This document shows, piece after piece, positions 1 to 10,554 of a stretch of DNA of 64,000 bases. The notes under the pieces were generated by a model, which worked only from the letters and a program-made list of their open reading frames with translations, was not told the DNA's origin and searched no databases. The translations under genes were made by a program, and so were the position numbers. Every line of letters begins with the position of its first letter. The first letter of the stretch is position 1. The stretch spans positions 452,026 to 516,025 of the forward strand of contig NW_022985185.1 in assembly GCF_010093535.1 (NCBI RefSeq), written 5' to 3'. This DNA comes from Lindgomyces ingoldianus. Lineage: Eukaryota > Ascomycota > Dothideomycetes > Pleosporales > Lindgomycetaceae.

Positions 1-3000
1 AGTAATTGGCGGATCTTTGTGGATGGCGTGAGATCCGAGGCGTCGTACTCAATATCAGATTCTCCGGTTTCAGACTCTTCCGAGCCGGCTTCAGAGTCTG
101 AATCTTCTGTATCAGAGTCTGTTCTCGAGTCGCTCTCATCGTCAGAAACTAGGTTAATAACCTTGCTCTTCTTAGGAAGTTTCCTGTGCACAGAAGGGCC
201 ATCATCGTCGTCATCCGTATCATGAACAATGAACGAATCATCTTGCCTCTTCTTCGATGGCGTACCCTCATCTTCAGTTGCAAATGAGTCAGAATCCTCC
301 GAACCGAGAGAATCACCACCGCCTTCGGCATTCTCGTCGTCAGTCCCACCAGCTTTTCCAAGATCCAAGACCACCTGTTGACCTTCTGGAACAATCCATT
401 CACCTTGACTCTCATCCTCATCGTCACTATCGAGAATAATCCGGCGCTGCCGTGAGAGTTTGGAGCTCCCCTCCTTCTCGCTTTGTTCGCCCTTCGATCT
501 CTTGTGTTTCTTGCTCTTTTCCTTGTGCCCATGTTTCTTGTGTTTCTTGTGTTTCTTGACTTTCCTCTGTGAAGCATTTAAGTCGTCCTCGCAATGGTTG
601 CATCGAATCGCACCAACGGCCGCGGTATCCTTCGTTAACTTAAGCTGACAAACATCACAGCGCTTAGTCTGGACGCTCAACCCGCCGAATAGGTCCGCAA
701 GGTCGTCTGTATCTGCGTTCTGTCCTTTGCGGGGAGTCTGAGTACCGGACCGAGGACCGGACTTGGAATCTGTTGTCAGGGCATCTTTATCATCCTTCAC
801 ATTGCTCTTCGTCAAGTTAGGATGATTGCAGGCCTGCCTCAACCGAAGTAGCAGTACTAAAGCTCCAATATAATCCGTCTTCGCACCTCCCATCATTTCC
901 GCGAGACGCGACTCTGCACGATTGGACAACCTATCGTAAAACTCGCGCTCCTTGGTGGTGAACGCGCCAACGACAGTTTCAACATTTCGGGCAACAATCT
1001 GGAATCCTTGTTTCTCTTGGCCATCCTTAGACTTGCCGCCAAAGTTGAGAGCACCGTCTTTCTTCAAGACATCTTTCGTTCGGCGCTTCATGAGTCGCCC
1101 CAGGAAGATCTGAAGTCGCTTCATCGCGAGATTTCCTCTGCCATTCTTCATTGGACCAGTAATGGATTCTTTCCAGTTCGACATAGTAGCATACGGCTCA
1201 ATGCGGAGGAACTTGATTAAGCTCTGAAGCTCGTCTAGGTTGTTCTGCATTGGTGTTCCAGTCAAGCACCATCGGTAGTGAGACTTCAGTTCGTAACATG
1301 CTTTAGTCATCTTGGCGTTGCGGTTCTTGATGGTGTGAGCTTCGTCGAGAATAACACGGTACCAGTGAACTCCGAAGCAACCCTTCTTAAGTCCATCGGG
1401 GCCATCACCGCAACTAGCGTGCTCGGACGACAAGACCTGATATGTGGTGATAACTACATCGTATCCCTTGAGTTTATCAAACGACTTGGTCCGATTGGAT
1501 CCATGATGTACTAGGACTTTCAAGCTGTGGGAACTGGTGATTTTGGAATTGATCTCCCCCTCCCATTGCTTGATGAGAGCTAAAGGAGCAACAATGAGGG
1601 TGCCCTTTCCGACGGAGGGTAGAATCTTGTTCCTTTTATTCTCGGGCTCGGTGTTCTTTTCTGGTCGGGGATTGGAAAGAATTACGGCTATCGCCTGAAT
1701 GGTTTTTCCAAGTCCCATGTCATCGGCCAAGATTCCTCCTTTTGTAAGTTTGGCCCTCTTGTTGTGAGCTCCAGTCTCTTTTTCAATCATCCATGCAACT
1801 CCATCTACCTGATGCGGCAGCAACTTGACCTTCATACCGTCGACGGTCCCGTCGTCTTCCTCGTCTTCATCTTCCTCTGTAGCGGATGTGTCCACCTCAT
1901 GTTCTTTTAATTCTAGGGCCTGTAGCTTTTCGGCCAACGTCCTCGCAGCCTTCTCTTCTTCTTGTTTCTTCTTTTTCCGACCCCTCATTCGAGGAATTTT
2001 CTCCTCGTCATCCAACCCGCCTTCGAAAAGAGCCTTGATGTTCTCGTTGGCCTTGGACTGATCCACGTATGCATACAGGTCGGGGGCACCAAATTCGCTG
2101 CCTTGCGCACGTATCTCAGCATCGGGATCAAAGTCATCGTCATCATCATCGCCACGTTTACGAGGGAGGTCATCGAGGATGATAGTTTGTCGAGGCCCAT
2201 GAAACGGATTGACGGGATTAAAGCCTTGGTTGGTGGGTTGGAAGTTATTCACAAGGTTAATTGAGGAGAAGGTGGGGCGAGGAGCTGCCTGTGTGGTTCG
2301 GGTTGGGGGATTCATTGGCCTCGGAATCGGTATGCTGTACGATGGCTGACGTGGCTGAAATTGTGCAGAAGGAATCTCAACTATGTCAGATCCGGTGGAT
2401 GAGGCTGTGCTATAGCGAGAACTGCCTTGTGGCTGGTCGCGCTTGAATGGGTGTGGTAGAGCAGCTCCTCCATTGCTATATAAAGATGACGATTGTGGGA
2501 AGGTCGGCGCATGCTGATGCCCTGAGCCAGTTACACTATACCCGCTTGAGGCGTAAGCTGGCGGCGGTGGAGGTTGCGATGAGGGCACACGGTGGTGCTC
2601 GGGTCTTGCCTGACCCGGTTTCGGTGCGTTAAACAGATGCGCGTATGGATCCTTCTGGATATCTTTCTTGAGCGAGTTCCGTAGCGGACTTGTCTTTCCA
2701 AACTCTGGTGAAGTGTTTGTCAGATCTTGTAATACCTTTGGAAGGGGAGGCTCGGTACGCTGGCTAGGTACCGGAGGTTCCCGTTCCCTGACCATGTTGC
2801 CTGAATCTTCCACGGAAACGCCTTTGTGCAGTTGAGCCGTTTCGGAGAGTCTGCACTCTGACGGAACGCGACGAGTTTCTAGTTGCGCTTCTTCGAAAAG
2901 AGAACTCGAATTGCTTATGAAATCTGTGTCAGAGTGACCTCCTGCCGGGGATTCAGCCCGCACAGTATCCGTGTTAAATGTCGGTTTCCGGGGCGAGGAG

Positions 3001-3188
3001 AGCGTGTTGATCGGGCGAAACGGGCCGCGATGCTTCCTGGGACTGCTGCTCATGGACTGAGGGTCAGTCAACGCCTCAGCTTGGTTTCTCGAGTCTTGTT
3101 GTGGGCAATACATACTTACAGTTTCACGTGTCGTTTCTTCCAGTTCTGCTCTTGTTTGTTTCCAGGACTGAGACGTCAGCCTTGGCAT
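1..3188 (-). CDS. SNF2-family ATPase/helicase, Uls1/Rad5/Rad16 type, 3' end cut off by the window
   Basis: Exons 3188-3120 and 3056-1 (running off the left edge); a 63-nt intron 3119-3057 has a GTAAGTATGT donor and CTGAC branch. The first exon gives 23 codons starting at 3188 that join in frame; an alternative start is the ATG at 3053. About 1,040 residues are visible. The N-terminal ~400 residues are disordered (Ser/Pro/Gln-rich, acidic patch). Then come SNF2 lobe-1 motifs: Walker A (GILADDMGLGKT, ~residue 460), DEAH box (VILDEAH, ~590), LTGTPMQNNLDEL, and the LRLRQACNHP element. After that, where Rad5/Rad16/Uls1 proteins carry a RING finger, sits a four-cysteine element (CDVC...RCNHC) followed by Lys/His-rich and very acidic Ser/Asp/Glu-rich stretches. 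The helicase C-lobe lies beyond the window. Family members translocate on dsDNA to remodel chromatin or displace proteins, often on SUMO-modified targets; that role here is inferred. Confidence 0.88.
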   Translation of the reverse strand, partial: MPRLTSQSWKQTRAELEETTRETVSMYCPQQDSRNQAEALTDPQSMSSSPRKHRGPFRPINTLSSPRKPTFNTDTVRAESPAGGHSDTDFISNSSSLFEEAQLETRRVPSECRLSETAQLHKGVSVEDSGNMVREREPPVPSQRTEPPLPKVLQDLTNTSPEFGKTSPLRNSLKKDIQKDPYAHLFNAPKPGQARPEHHRVPSSQPPPPPAYASSGYSVTGSGHQHAPTFPQSSSLYSNGGAALPHPFKRDQPQGSSRYSTASSTGSDIVEIPSAQFQPRQPSYSIPIPRPMNPPTRTTQAAPRPTFSSINLVNNFQPTNQGFNPVNPFHGPRQTIILDDLPRKRGDDDDDDFDPDAEIRAQGSEFGAPDLYAYVDQSKANENIKALFEGGLDDEEKIPRMRGRKKKKQEEEKAARTLAEKLQALELKEHEVDTSATEEDEDEEDDGTVDGMKVKLLPHQVDGVAWMIEKETGAHNKRAKLTKGGILADDMGLGKTIQAIAVILSNPRPEKNTEPENKRNKILPSVGKGTLIVAPLALIKQWEGEINSKITSSHSLKVLVHHGSNRTKSFDKLKGYDVVITTYQVLSSEHASCGDGPDGLKKGCFGVHWYRVILDEAHTIKNRNAKMTKACYELKSHYRWCLTGTPMQNNLDELQSLIKFLRIEPYATMSNWKESITGPMKNGRGNLAMKRLQIFLGRLMKRRTKDVLKKDGALNFGGKSKDGQEKQGFQIVARNVETVVGAFTTKEREFYDRLSNRAESRLAEMMGGAKTDYIGALVLLLRLRQACNHPNLTKSNVKDDKDALTTDSKSGPRSGTQTPRKGQNADTDDLADLFGGLSVQTKRCDVCQLKLTKDTAAVGAIRCNHCEDDLNASQRKVKKHKKHKKHGHKEKSKKHKRSKGEQSEKEGSSKLSRQRRIILDSDDEDESQGEWIVPEGQQVVLDLGKAGGTDDENAEGGGDSLGSEDSDSFATEDEGTPSKKRQDDSFIVHDTDDDDDGPSVHRKLPKKSKVINLVSDDESDSRTDSDTEDSDSEAGSEESETGESDIEYDASDLTPSTKIRQL

Positions 3189-3566
3189 TCATCACCCCGC
3201 CAACAAATCCGGACACTGTTCGCTACGCGCCACCACGTTCTCTCATTCATTCAGCGCGTTATCACGCGACTACTCAAGCGACTCCTTTAGCAATCCCGCT
3301 TGTTGAATCACCAGCATCACTACAGTTAAAAGTCTCACCTCACACTGAAGACGTGTGGTGCTCCATTTCCTCCGACCCCGTGTCCATATTATTCGTTCTT
3401 CTTATCTATCAAACCCGAGAACAACGTAAAAACGCACACATATTGCAAGATCCTCATCCCTGATCATATTCTCCGTCCGTGTACGTAAAACCACCATCGT
3501 CTACCCTTTCAGCAATAAGTAGCATGTTGTTCACACGCCTTCATTGTCATTCATACCATTTCCGTC
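3189..3566. other. intergenic, 3189-3566
   Basis: This is the upstream region of the SNF2 gene and the 3' flank of the membrane-protein gene. Plus-strand frames across 2883-3463 are antisense to the SNF2 5' end and look non-coding. I see no RNA gene or repeat here. Confidence 0.5.
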
Positions 3567-4040
3567 TCACAGCCCTCTCATACCCAAAGCACCCAGGCCA
3601 ATGAATGCGACCGCACCTCCAGCAAAAATTGCCCCTGGCAACTTTCCCACTGTTCCCGTGGCAACTCCAAATGCAATGGCACCTATATCGATCGCATCTG
3701 TTCCAATACCTGCCCAAAGAGCCCTCTTGATCTCTCTCCTCCCTCCATCATGAGCATTCTCATCTTCGGCCGTCATTAGGAGCTCTCCAAGGACAAGATC
3801 GCGGCCGCCGAAGAGACGTGGCATCACCGAGACGGATGCAGCAATTGGGAATTGGAAAAGTGCGCAGGTCCAACGTGGTGCAATGAGGCAACCCGCACCG
3901 ACTGCAATGCGTAGGATGGAAAGGGCTCTGATGGCTCCAGAGGAGGTGGATGAGAGGGGCTCAGAATACTGTTCATTCATGGGCTTGGGTGCGAGGAGCC
4001 GCTCACTTTGGTTATGAGACGCGATGGACCCAGGTGCCAT
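3567..4040 (-). CDS. small predicted membrane protein, fungal-specific
   Basis: This is a single exon of 157 residues from the ATG at 4040; the frame stays open a little further upstream but without an ATG. After a ~40-residue polar N-terminus come hydrophobic segments around RALSILRIAVGAGCLIAP, a Phe/Pro-rich stretch, then two helices near the C-terminus (GIGTDAIDIGAIAFGVATG and AIFAGGAVAFIGLGALG), which suggests three to four membrane passes. The charged loop TAEDENAHDGGRREIKRA separates the two halves. The general pattern resembles small DUF4267-like fungal integral membrane proteins, but I cannot assign the family firmly. Function is unknown; substrate or partner is not inferable from sequence. 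Confidence 0.7.
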   Translation of the reverse strand: MAPGSIASHNQSERLLAPKPMNEQYSEPLSSTSSGAIRALSILRIAVGAGCLIAPRWTCALFQFPIAASVSVMPRLFGGRDLVLGELLMTAEDENAHDGGRREIKRALWAGIGTDAIDIGAIAFGVATGTVGKLPGAIFAGGAVAFIGLGALGMRGL

Positions 4041-4640
4041 GATGAATGGACGTGTGGTTGGTGCTGATGTCAACCTTTTGTTTGGATGAAGTGTGACTGA
4101 TGAGGATGATATATCTCGGATTGGTGTGCTTGATGGATGTCAAATCGAGAGCGTCCTTGACGTCCTTTTATTCCCCTGCCTTAACGATATGAGCATGTCG
4201 ATAACTTTTCCCACAACCCTTTAGGCAGCCACTAAAGCATTCTATATCAACATTCACTTACGGTGTGGAAGAGCTATCCTTACTTGTCGAAGCAGGCTGA
4301 GCGACCCAAGGACTTGGCAGCATTTCGAAGAAAGGTGTATGATAACGTTTTCCAGCCGCCTTCGCAATTCGCCTTGGATCTTGCATCAAGCACCGACCAC
4401 AGATGCTTTACGGATTTGCTCGAGCGCCATTGACGACGTGGAAGAGTGTGTCACACTTCGCGAAATATTCCGAATGCAGGATCGACGCTTGAGCTAAACT
4501 TAATCAAGCTTAGTCGGGTCGAAGGCCATAACGTTATGCTCTTCCAGTGGGTTCATATAATCCTTCCTCTCTCTCTAGGACTCGTGCGATCATTAAATTT
4601 CCGCACCAAACTTAACGTGAACGTTGCATACCATAACAAC
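4041..4640. other. intergenic, divergent promoter region
   Basis: This spacer lies between the start of the membrane-protein gene (minus) and the bZIP gene (plus). No coding pattern longer than the short frame that merges with the bZIP N-terminus is visible. Confidence 0.4.
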
Positions 4641-5808
4641 ATGCCTACAGAGAAGAGAAAGAACACCCGCACTCCCACGAACGTGCCTGAGCTTGGCGAT
4701 CCTGATCGAAAGAGGGTGCTTAATGTCCTAGCTCAAAGAAGATATCGTAAGTCGTGATATATAGCATTTTGCATAGACTCAATCTTAGCAAAGACGTACT
4801 GATGCTCTCGCATAGGCCAAAAGCGGAGAGAAAAGATCGCGACTTTGGAAGCTCAGGCTAAGGGCCTAACCACTACTCCACTATTCAATCAATCAGAAGA
4901 CGAGACTTTGAGACTTGGGTCAAGAAACGCATCCATTTCGACTTCGAAATCAGAAGCCGAAACCACCCAAGAAGACAAGGGGGCAGGAGCAGTTGAGGAG
5001 ATCCTAAGGGACCCGGATGATGTAGGGTTTCCTATGATGGACTTCGAACAGAGTGCCCTAGACTTTCCACTCTTTCCTGACTTTAGCGTCTCTTCAATAG
5101 GTATGAATTGTTATTCATACTGTTGAAATTAGACTCATAGCGTTCGCAGACTTCAGCACACTCCCGAGTCCACTCCCCTCCTCTCCCTCATCCGTACACT
5201 ATCCCTCACAAGCAAGCTCAAATCCATCACCACCACAATTCAACTTCCCCTTAACTCCAGATGGAGCCCAACTCACCATACCGATCCTCTCCGCCTTGCG
5301 CGCCTTCGGCACAATTGCCACCATGCTTAACGTCGTCACTGAAATATACAACCCCTTCCACCTGCACACGCTCTCTCCAACCCCTCCCGCCTCTCTCCCA
5401 CTAAACCTCCACCCCACCCCCGCTCAAATAGCAATCCCGCACCACCCGCTTCTCGACACTCTGCCTTGGCCCTCGGTCCGTGAAAAGCTAATCTGCATGT
5501 TCGCCTTACCTTCAGCAATTCGTCCACCAATTGCAAGGAATGATGATGATGATGATGGCGATGGACAGGGAAAGGCTATCATGCAAATTATGCATGATGT
5601 GGACGACTTTAAGGATGGGATTCGAGTGCACGGAAACGTTGTAGGGTGGGGAGAAGGGAACGAGTTAGCGGAAGAGGCCTGGGAGGTTGGAGAGACGTTC
5701 TTTAGGAATTGGTGGTGGTGTCTAGATAACAAAGTTTTAGAGGTTACGAATCGGAGGAGGAGAGAAAGGGGTTTAGGAGTTTTAAGATTAGAGAACGAGA
5801 AGGTGTAG
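4641..5808 (+). CDS. bZIP transcription factor with DUF3425-like C-terminal region
   Basis: Three exons, 4641-4746, 4816-5100 and 5150-5808, give 349 residues; introns are 69 and 49 nt with GTAAGT and GTATGA donors. The basic region (residues ~23-50, KRVLNVLAQRRYRQKRREKI) carries the invariant N-x7-R signature of bZIP DNA-binding helices; intron 1 interrupts the codon of that arginine. A short coiled-coil start (IATLEAQ) follows, then an acidic Ser-rich linker. The last third has the HPLLDTLPWPSVREKLI signature with a tryptophan-rich segment (FFRNWWWCLDNKVLEVTNRR) that is characteristic of the fungal DUF3425 domain. Such proteins are nuclear regulators of stress or metabolism; targets cannot be inferred. 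A poly-Asp tract encoded by repeated GAT codons lies near 5540. Confidence 0.88.
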
Positions 5809-7312
5809 GCTTGTTGGAAGTGAGATAGGCCCTGTCTAACTAGTTAGAATCTGAAGCATCAAATAAACTATTAACTTCCAGCTCCTGGAAACCCAGGATA
5901 CCCCACTAAATATGAGATGTCGGCGCAGGACCGTGCGCTGGTCACCAAGAGAAGGCTAAGGCATCCTATTCCATTTGGGGCCTCTCACGTGTTACCAGGT
6001 TTCGCCCGGACGCGTCGGACCTTCCCGTCTTCCTTGGAATGTGTAAGTACCGATTTGACCCTCTGACCTTTCCATCTTAATTGGACTAATGGATCCCCAG
6101 ACTTATCTCCTCCTTCCGAAACATTATGCTCTCCCGACCCAACGACACCGGCTCCAACGCTCTCATGGATACTCTCCGTGAGAAAATATGCGCTGACAAT
6201 GCGAGACTGGAGGGAAACACTACCATTCGAAAAGATCCGGGATTTCCTCCGACAATATTGCCTTAAGTCCCCTGTGAAAGGGTAATGGCAGCCCAACAAT
6301 CTACGAATCACATTCGGTTTGAATATCTACTTCCAAGAGTGCTCATATGTACTGGGACGGAATATGGAGAATGCCCGCCATATGAACCAGCCGACGAGCT
6401 GCTAGTGAGATTGCCAAGTCGACAAGAAAGAAGAAGAAGAAGACGTAGAATTATGCCAAAGACCTGAAGGAGGTGGAGGAGACTTCTCGCCCCCTTAATA
6501 GCAAAGCCGTATCCTAGTTTCTGGACACCACTAAACTGCTTAAGACGTGGGTGAAGAAGGATTGGCTGATGTATGGATATAAGTCTCCAGGCAAGTTTAA
6601 CTATTTGAACAGAGCTCTTTTAGTGATCAAAATACTATCGATTTTTCGATTTTTCAACTTGCTAAGATCTATTTCTTCTAGGCAATTCTATCATATTCTC
6701 ACCTTTCTAATATCTTAGTGCCACCACAATGATCCTAGTTCAACAACTCGCACATATTTGGCTTCGGTCGTAATATTACATGTTGTAAAATTACCTTCCC
6801 ACCCCACTGGCATGTAGGTATGCTCATATCGACAACTGTTGACTGGTGCAGAGAGACACGTTGACGAAAGCCAATATTCACACGCTCGTGCGCGTCCACT
6901 AGTACTGTCGCGTCAAACAGAACATCGTGTCCTTCTCGGCACGGCTAAAGCAGTATTTGATAACTTCTCCTTATTTGATTTAAATTATTGGTTGGCGTAT
7001 TGTGAAAAATTATGTCAAGGAGAATGGGTGACTGTGTTAGTAGGGTTGGATATATGGTTGGGAAGGCTTTAGTGCCATTTCTCTTGTCACGCACTATCAA
7101 CACACGACGCAGTAGCTGTATATAAGGTCGATCGTTTTATTCTGTCATACTTTCTTCCCGCCAGCATCCACACAATTGAGACATTCATCGCCATCAAGGC
7201 TGATCCAATACCAACATCTACGTCAACATCAATCAACTGTTAACAACCATCAGCCGTCAACAGTCATCGTCTGCCAGCAACCATCCACTAATATCCACCC
7301 ACTGCCCTCAAG
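5809..7312. other. gene-poor stretch with possible relics; promoter of the 7313 frame
   Basis: No complete gene is visible. A short open segment around 6127-6265 and an intron-like element (GTAAGTACCG donor near 6041, CCCCAG acceptor near 6099) suggest decayed exons. From about 6550 the sequence is AT-rich. A TATA-like TATATAAG lies at about 7119-7126 and is followed by a CA/TC-rich leader typical of fungal 5' UTRs. Confidence 0.4.
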
Positions 7313-7897
7313 ATGACTTCAATTAAACGCAATCTCTCCATCGCATCCATGCTCACCACCAATCAATCCCCAAAGCGCCGTCGCCCAGCGACACAGATGA
7401 TGACTCTATCTTCTAATAGCGACTCGTGTGTCCGGCACACCACGAGGTTCATTTCTAGCGAACTACTCCTCCATGGCTATGGCAACAAGAAGGAGCAGAT
7501 AGGTGTAAAGATTAACGCCACCCAGAAGACTACAGAGGAACAGATAAAGATGCAAGACCGAGAGATTAAAGAGCTGCAAATTCAGATTCAGGGGAAGGAC
7601 ATTGGACTTAGACGGGATAAGGGAGAGGGAGGGGGAGATGGAGATGGAGAGAAAGTGGGAGAGGAAGGAGGAGAGAAGGGGAGAGGGAGGGAGGGAGGGA
7701 GGGAAAGAGAGGAAGAGGAGGAAGAGGAGGGTGAATATGAATATGGAGAAGACGGAGAAGGGGAGGTGGGAGAGGAGCAGGAAGAAGAAGAAGAGATGAT
7801 GGGGGAGACAGGGGAACCAGTTCATTATATACGGGGAAAGAGACAGAAATATGTAATCTCAAAGGTACAGGGCACGAAAAGATGGTATAGGTACTAA
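7313..7897 (+). CDS. hypothetical low-complexity Glu/Gly/Arg-rich protein
   Basis: This single-exon frame of 194 codons lies downstream of a TATA-like box and a CA-rich leader. Residues 1-65 are mixed, with a basic stretch (KRRRPA) that could act in nuclear localisation. Residues ~70-100 are predicted coiled coil (TEEQIKMQDREIKELQIQIQ). Residues ~100-170 are almost only Gly, Glu, Arg and Asp, encoded by a purine-only tract. The last 25 residues are mixed again (HYIRGKRQKYVISKVQGTKRWYRY). No known domain is recognised. The normal-looking termini and promoter-like features favour a real gene, but its setting in a gene-poor region and its repeat-derived middle leave open a young or non-functional gene. 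Confidence 0.4.
   Translation: MTSIKRNLSIASMLTTNQSPKRRRPATQMMTLSSNSDSCVRHTTRFISSELLLHGYGNKKEQIGVKINATQKTTEEQIKMQDREIKELQIQIQGKDIGLRRDKGEGGGDGDGEKVGEEGGEKGRGREGGREREEEEEEEGEYEYGEDGEGEVGEEQEEEEEMMGETGEPVHYIRGKRQKYVISKVQGTKRWYRY
7614..7740 (+). repeat. purine-only tract with G-quadruplex motif
   Basis: The plus strand is nearly free of pyrimidines here, built from GGGAGA/GGA units. Five GGG runs separated by single A occur at 7685-7703, a textbook four-tetrad-capable G4 pattern with one-nucleotide loops. Confidence 0.85.
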
Positions 7898-9748
7898 GAC
7901 AATAGGCAGTACAAATAGCACTTGAAGTTCTAGCATACTGCTATAGGTTGCCGTAAATGAACAGGATGGTTTTGATCCGTCAAACCTCTTGCTGAAATCA
8001 TGGGACACGTCAAAGGGACGCGGGTTTCTGTTATCAGCCAGCCATTCAAGACAGCTGTACATATCCTAAATGCTGAAGGAAGGCAGATGTTCACACCAAC
8101 CAGGTTGCCATGGATGCCCAGCTATTTTTTAGCAGTCGTTTGGAGATGGACTTGCGAGAGTTTTTGAAGTGGTAAACTAGCAAACACAAAAACATTAGTT
8201 TGGTGGAACCTTCCCTCTTACCAAATTTCGAAAAAGCCTTACTTTAGTCTACTACTAACCTACCCAAATTCAACCGGACAACAATTCGCCACCCATTGCT
8301 GGAGATCTTAGGAAAAATATGGCCTAAGCAAGAGATCTCTCCCTACCTAGGCAGTGCAATCCTGGCATGCGTCAAAAATCACTTGCCTAGGGTTAGAAAG
8401 CAGGGGACTTTAACATCTCTTGCAAAGCAGTATATAGTACTGTTAGAATATAGGCACATAAGTCACTATCTAATCACGCTGCAGCTTAGATCCTAGCACT
8501 GTTTGTTGCTATCTACAAATGAAAATACGTGAAGCTTAAGCTTAGAATTTTCTGCGTTAGCGTTACTAATAAAGCCGTTCATTAGTTCTTAAACAGAAAT
8601 AACATTATAATTAGGCAGCAAAGAAGTGTCTAAAGCTTGCCCTAAAGGGCGCGCAGATTTCATTGAGGCGGGTCGCTTTGTTGACGGTGCCTAGAGAGCT
8701 GAGAGAGATTCTCATTAGGAGGCGGTTGACCCATCACCAGCATACCGCGACATATTCGAGCTGCTATTCGAGCTAGGAGGTACCAGGCAAAGTATCAGAG
8801 AATTCTATACAGTAAGTGGCTAAACCTATTCAAACCAAGATGGTAATCGCTTGAAAGTGTGGAAAATTCAGTAGTAAGAAAAGCGAGCAGTCCGGAGGTA
8901 CTGACTTCTTGAACACTTCAGCTTTTGCTCCCTTCCTGCGCAGTGTCAAGTGAAGTATAGTAATTTCGCGCATACTCTAGAGCATGGACAGAATGGATAT
9001 GATACATTAGTCTCCACAACCCCGACCTTCACCATAGAAAAGCCGCCAACTGCATTGGCTTCAATCCCAGAAAATTGCAGCCTCATAAATCATAATCACT
9101 CTTCAACTTCGCAACTTAGAGATCTGAGATCCCTTACGTTGTGCTTTCTAGACTCTACAGTCTGGATTCTATACCCACGTGGCGTGCGGCGAGTTCATAT
9201 GAAAAGCGCCTGATTGGGGAAATTCGTCAGGGCTAAGACTCACATCCATCCCCAATATGAACGTGCCCAAGTTCCGGTTGCTATATATATTTTTCCATCT
9301 TGATGCTATGGCTTCCCTTCATATTGACCCACGCACCTTCCTTCTCCCGTCTCTTCTTTCTGAGTTTTCCAAGACTTCCACTGTCACCCGATCGTTTCAG
9401 CTTCGAGTGTTTCCGGGTTATCATGTAGCTCCACCACGAGTTCGACGTCAACGTTCACGGAGTTGTCTGCGAGGAGAAAGGAGCGATGTGTGCGCTTGAA
9501 GCAACCCTTTTGAACAGAATAAAAGCGTTGTATTTCAAGGAGAAGTTGGAGACTAAGAATTTACAAGCATTTATTAATACTTGGCTTATTTTAGACATAT
9601 GTGCTGTTGGTGTCTACTACTTTCTCGATGCGTCCATAATATTTAGGAGGAGAGAACAAGTTTTCGCTCTTTCCATACCAAGCATTCCCTTCCATTCGTC
9701 CTTCTCACATGCTAACCCCCCTCTAGGCGCCCCATCTTGAATCCTTGA

Positions 9749-10024
9749 TTCCATGCTCTCCCGCCCCTACGGTGGCACCACCACCCCTATCCCGACAAAC
9801 TGAACGCAAGGTGTACAAAGTCTATAACTCGTGCTACAAACCGTCAGGCAAGCCCAAGAAGAGGCTACACGTCAACGGTCTTCACAAACTACATCCGAGA
9901 CGGATTCCGGCCGCTCGCCCACGCCATTAACAAGATATGCGAACAAGGCTGCACAGACACGGCCTTTTACCTACTCTTCAAATTCGTGAAATTTGTGTGG
10001 AAGATGGGAGGTGAGGAGGGGTGA
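9749..10024 (+). pseudogene. possible exon relic, 91 open codons without ATG
   Basis: Between stops at 9746-9748 and 10022-10024 there is a continuous frame of 91 codons whose second half has natural protein composition (for example FTNYIRDGFRPLAHAINKIC). It lacks an ATG and a clear neighbouring exon, and its 3' end runs into a 10-nt tandem repeat. It could be a surviving exon of a lost gene, or chance. Confidence 0.25.
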
Positions 10025-10040
10025 GGAGGGGTGAGGAGGG
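10011..10040 (+). repeat. tandem 10-mer GTGAGGAGGG, three copies
   Basis: Three exact consecutive copies of the 10-nt unit are present, in a G-rich local context. Confidence 0.9.
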
Positions 10041-10554
10041 AGGCGCATTGGTTGAATAAGGAGCAGGCGGACGAGTTAGGAAAATTGTCGGCGAGATGAG
10101 GAGAGGGGATAAGGAGTGGCTGTTTTAAGCGGAGATTGAGGTGTTTAGGAAGAGGAATGTGCATTTCTGTTAGTGGAAGGATAGGGGAATTATGAAGATT
10201 AAGATTGGGTCTCATGAATTGTGCTTGACTTGAGAGGGTGTTGGTGAGGTGGAGGTGAGCGGATCAGGTGGGGAAGATGGAGACAAGGGATTGGGTTGGT
10301 GGTAGAAGCGGGGCTAGAAGATGGTCCGGTAGTGCTTGATTTGATGTTTATTTTGATTTAAGTTGTAATTCTTTTCGAATGTATTGATCCACTCGAGCCT
10401 CAGGTTTGCATGTGACGGTCTTCAATTTCACGTTCTTTGTGTGAAGGTTCCAGACTTGCCGGTTTCTTGAGCATCGCTGCCGGCGGAACCTGGTTTGCAC
10501 TCAAGCCCCGAATGAAGTTTTGCTCTGTGAAAAGGAACGGAAAGTCCTGCTCAA

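Larger units (their letters stand above)
7898..10554. other. 2.6-kb gene-poor region with decayed sequence
   Basis: No gene with a start, domain and splice pattern can be assembled. Frames are short and many stretches are rich in TA dinucleotides (for example 8480-8640), as expected of decayed or RIP-mutated repeats, though I cannot prove RIP by eye. An ATG-less open stretch is listed separately at 9749-10024. The 3' end (10440-10554) flanks the F-box gene. Confidence 0.4.

Noticed and set aside
7463..7825. minus-strand frames rich in Leu/Pro/Ser opposite the purine tract
   Set aside because: They only mirror the low-complexity tract; no leader, start context or normal termini.
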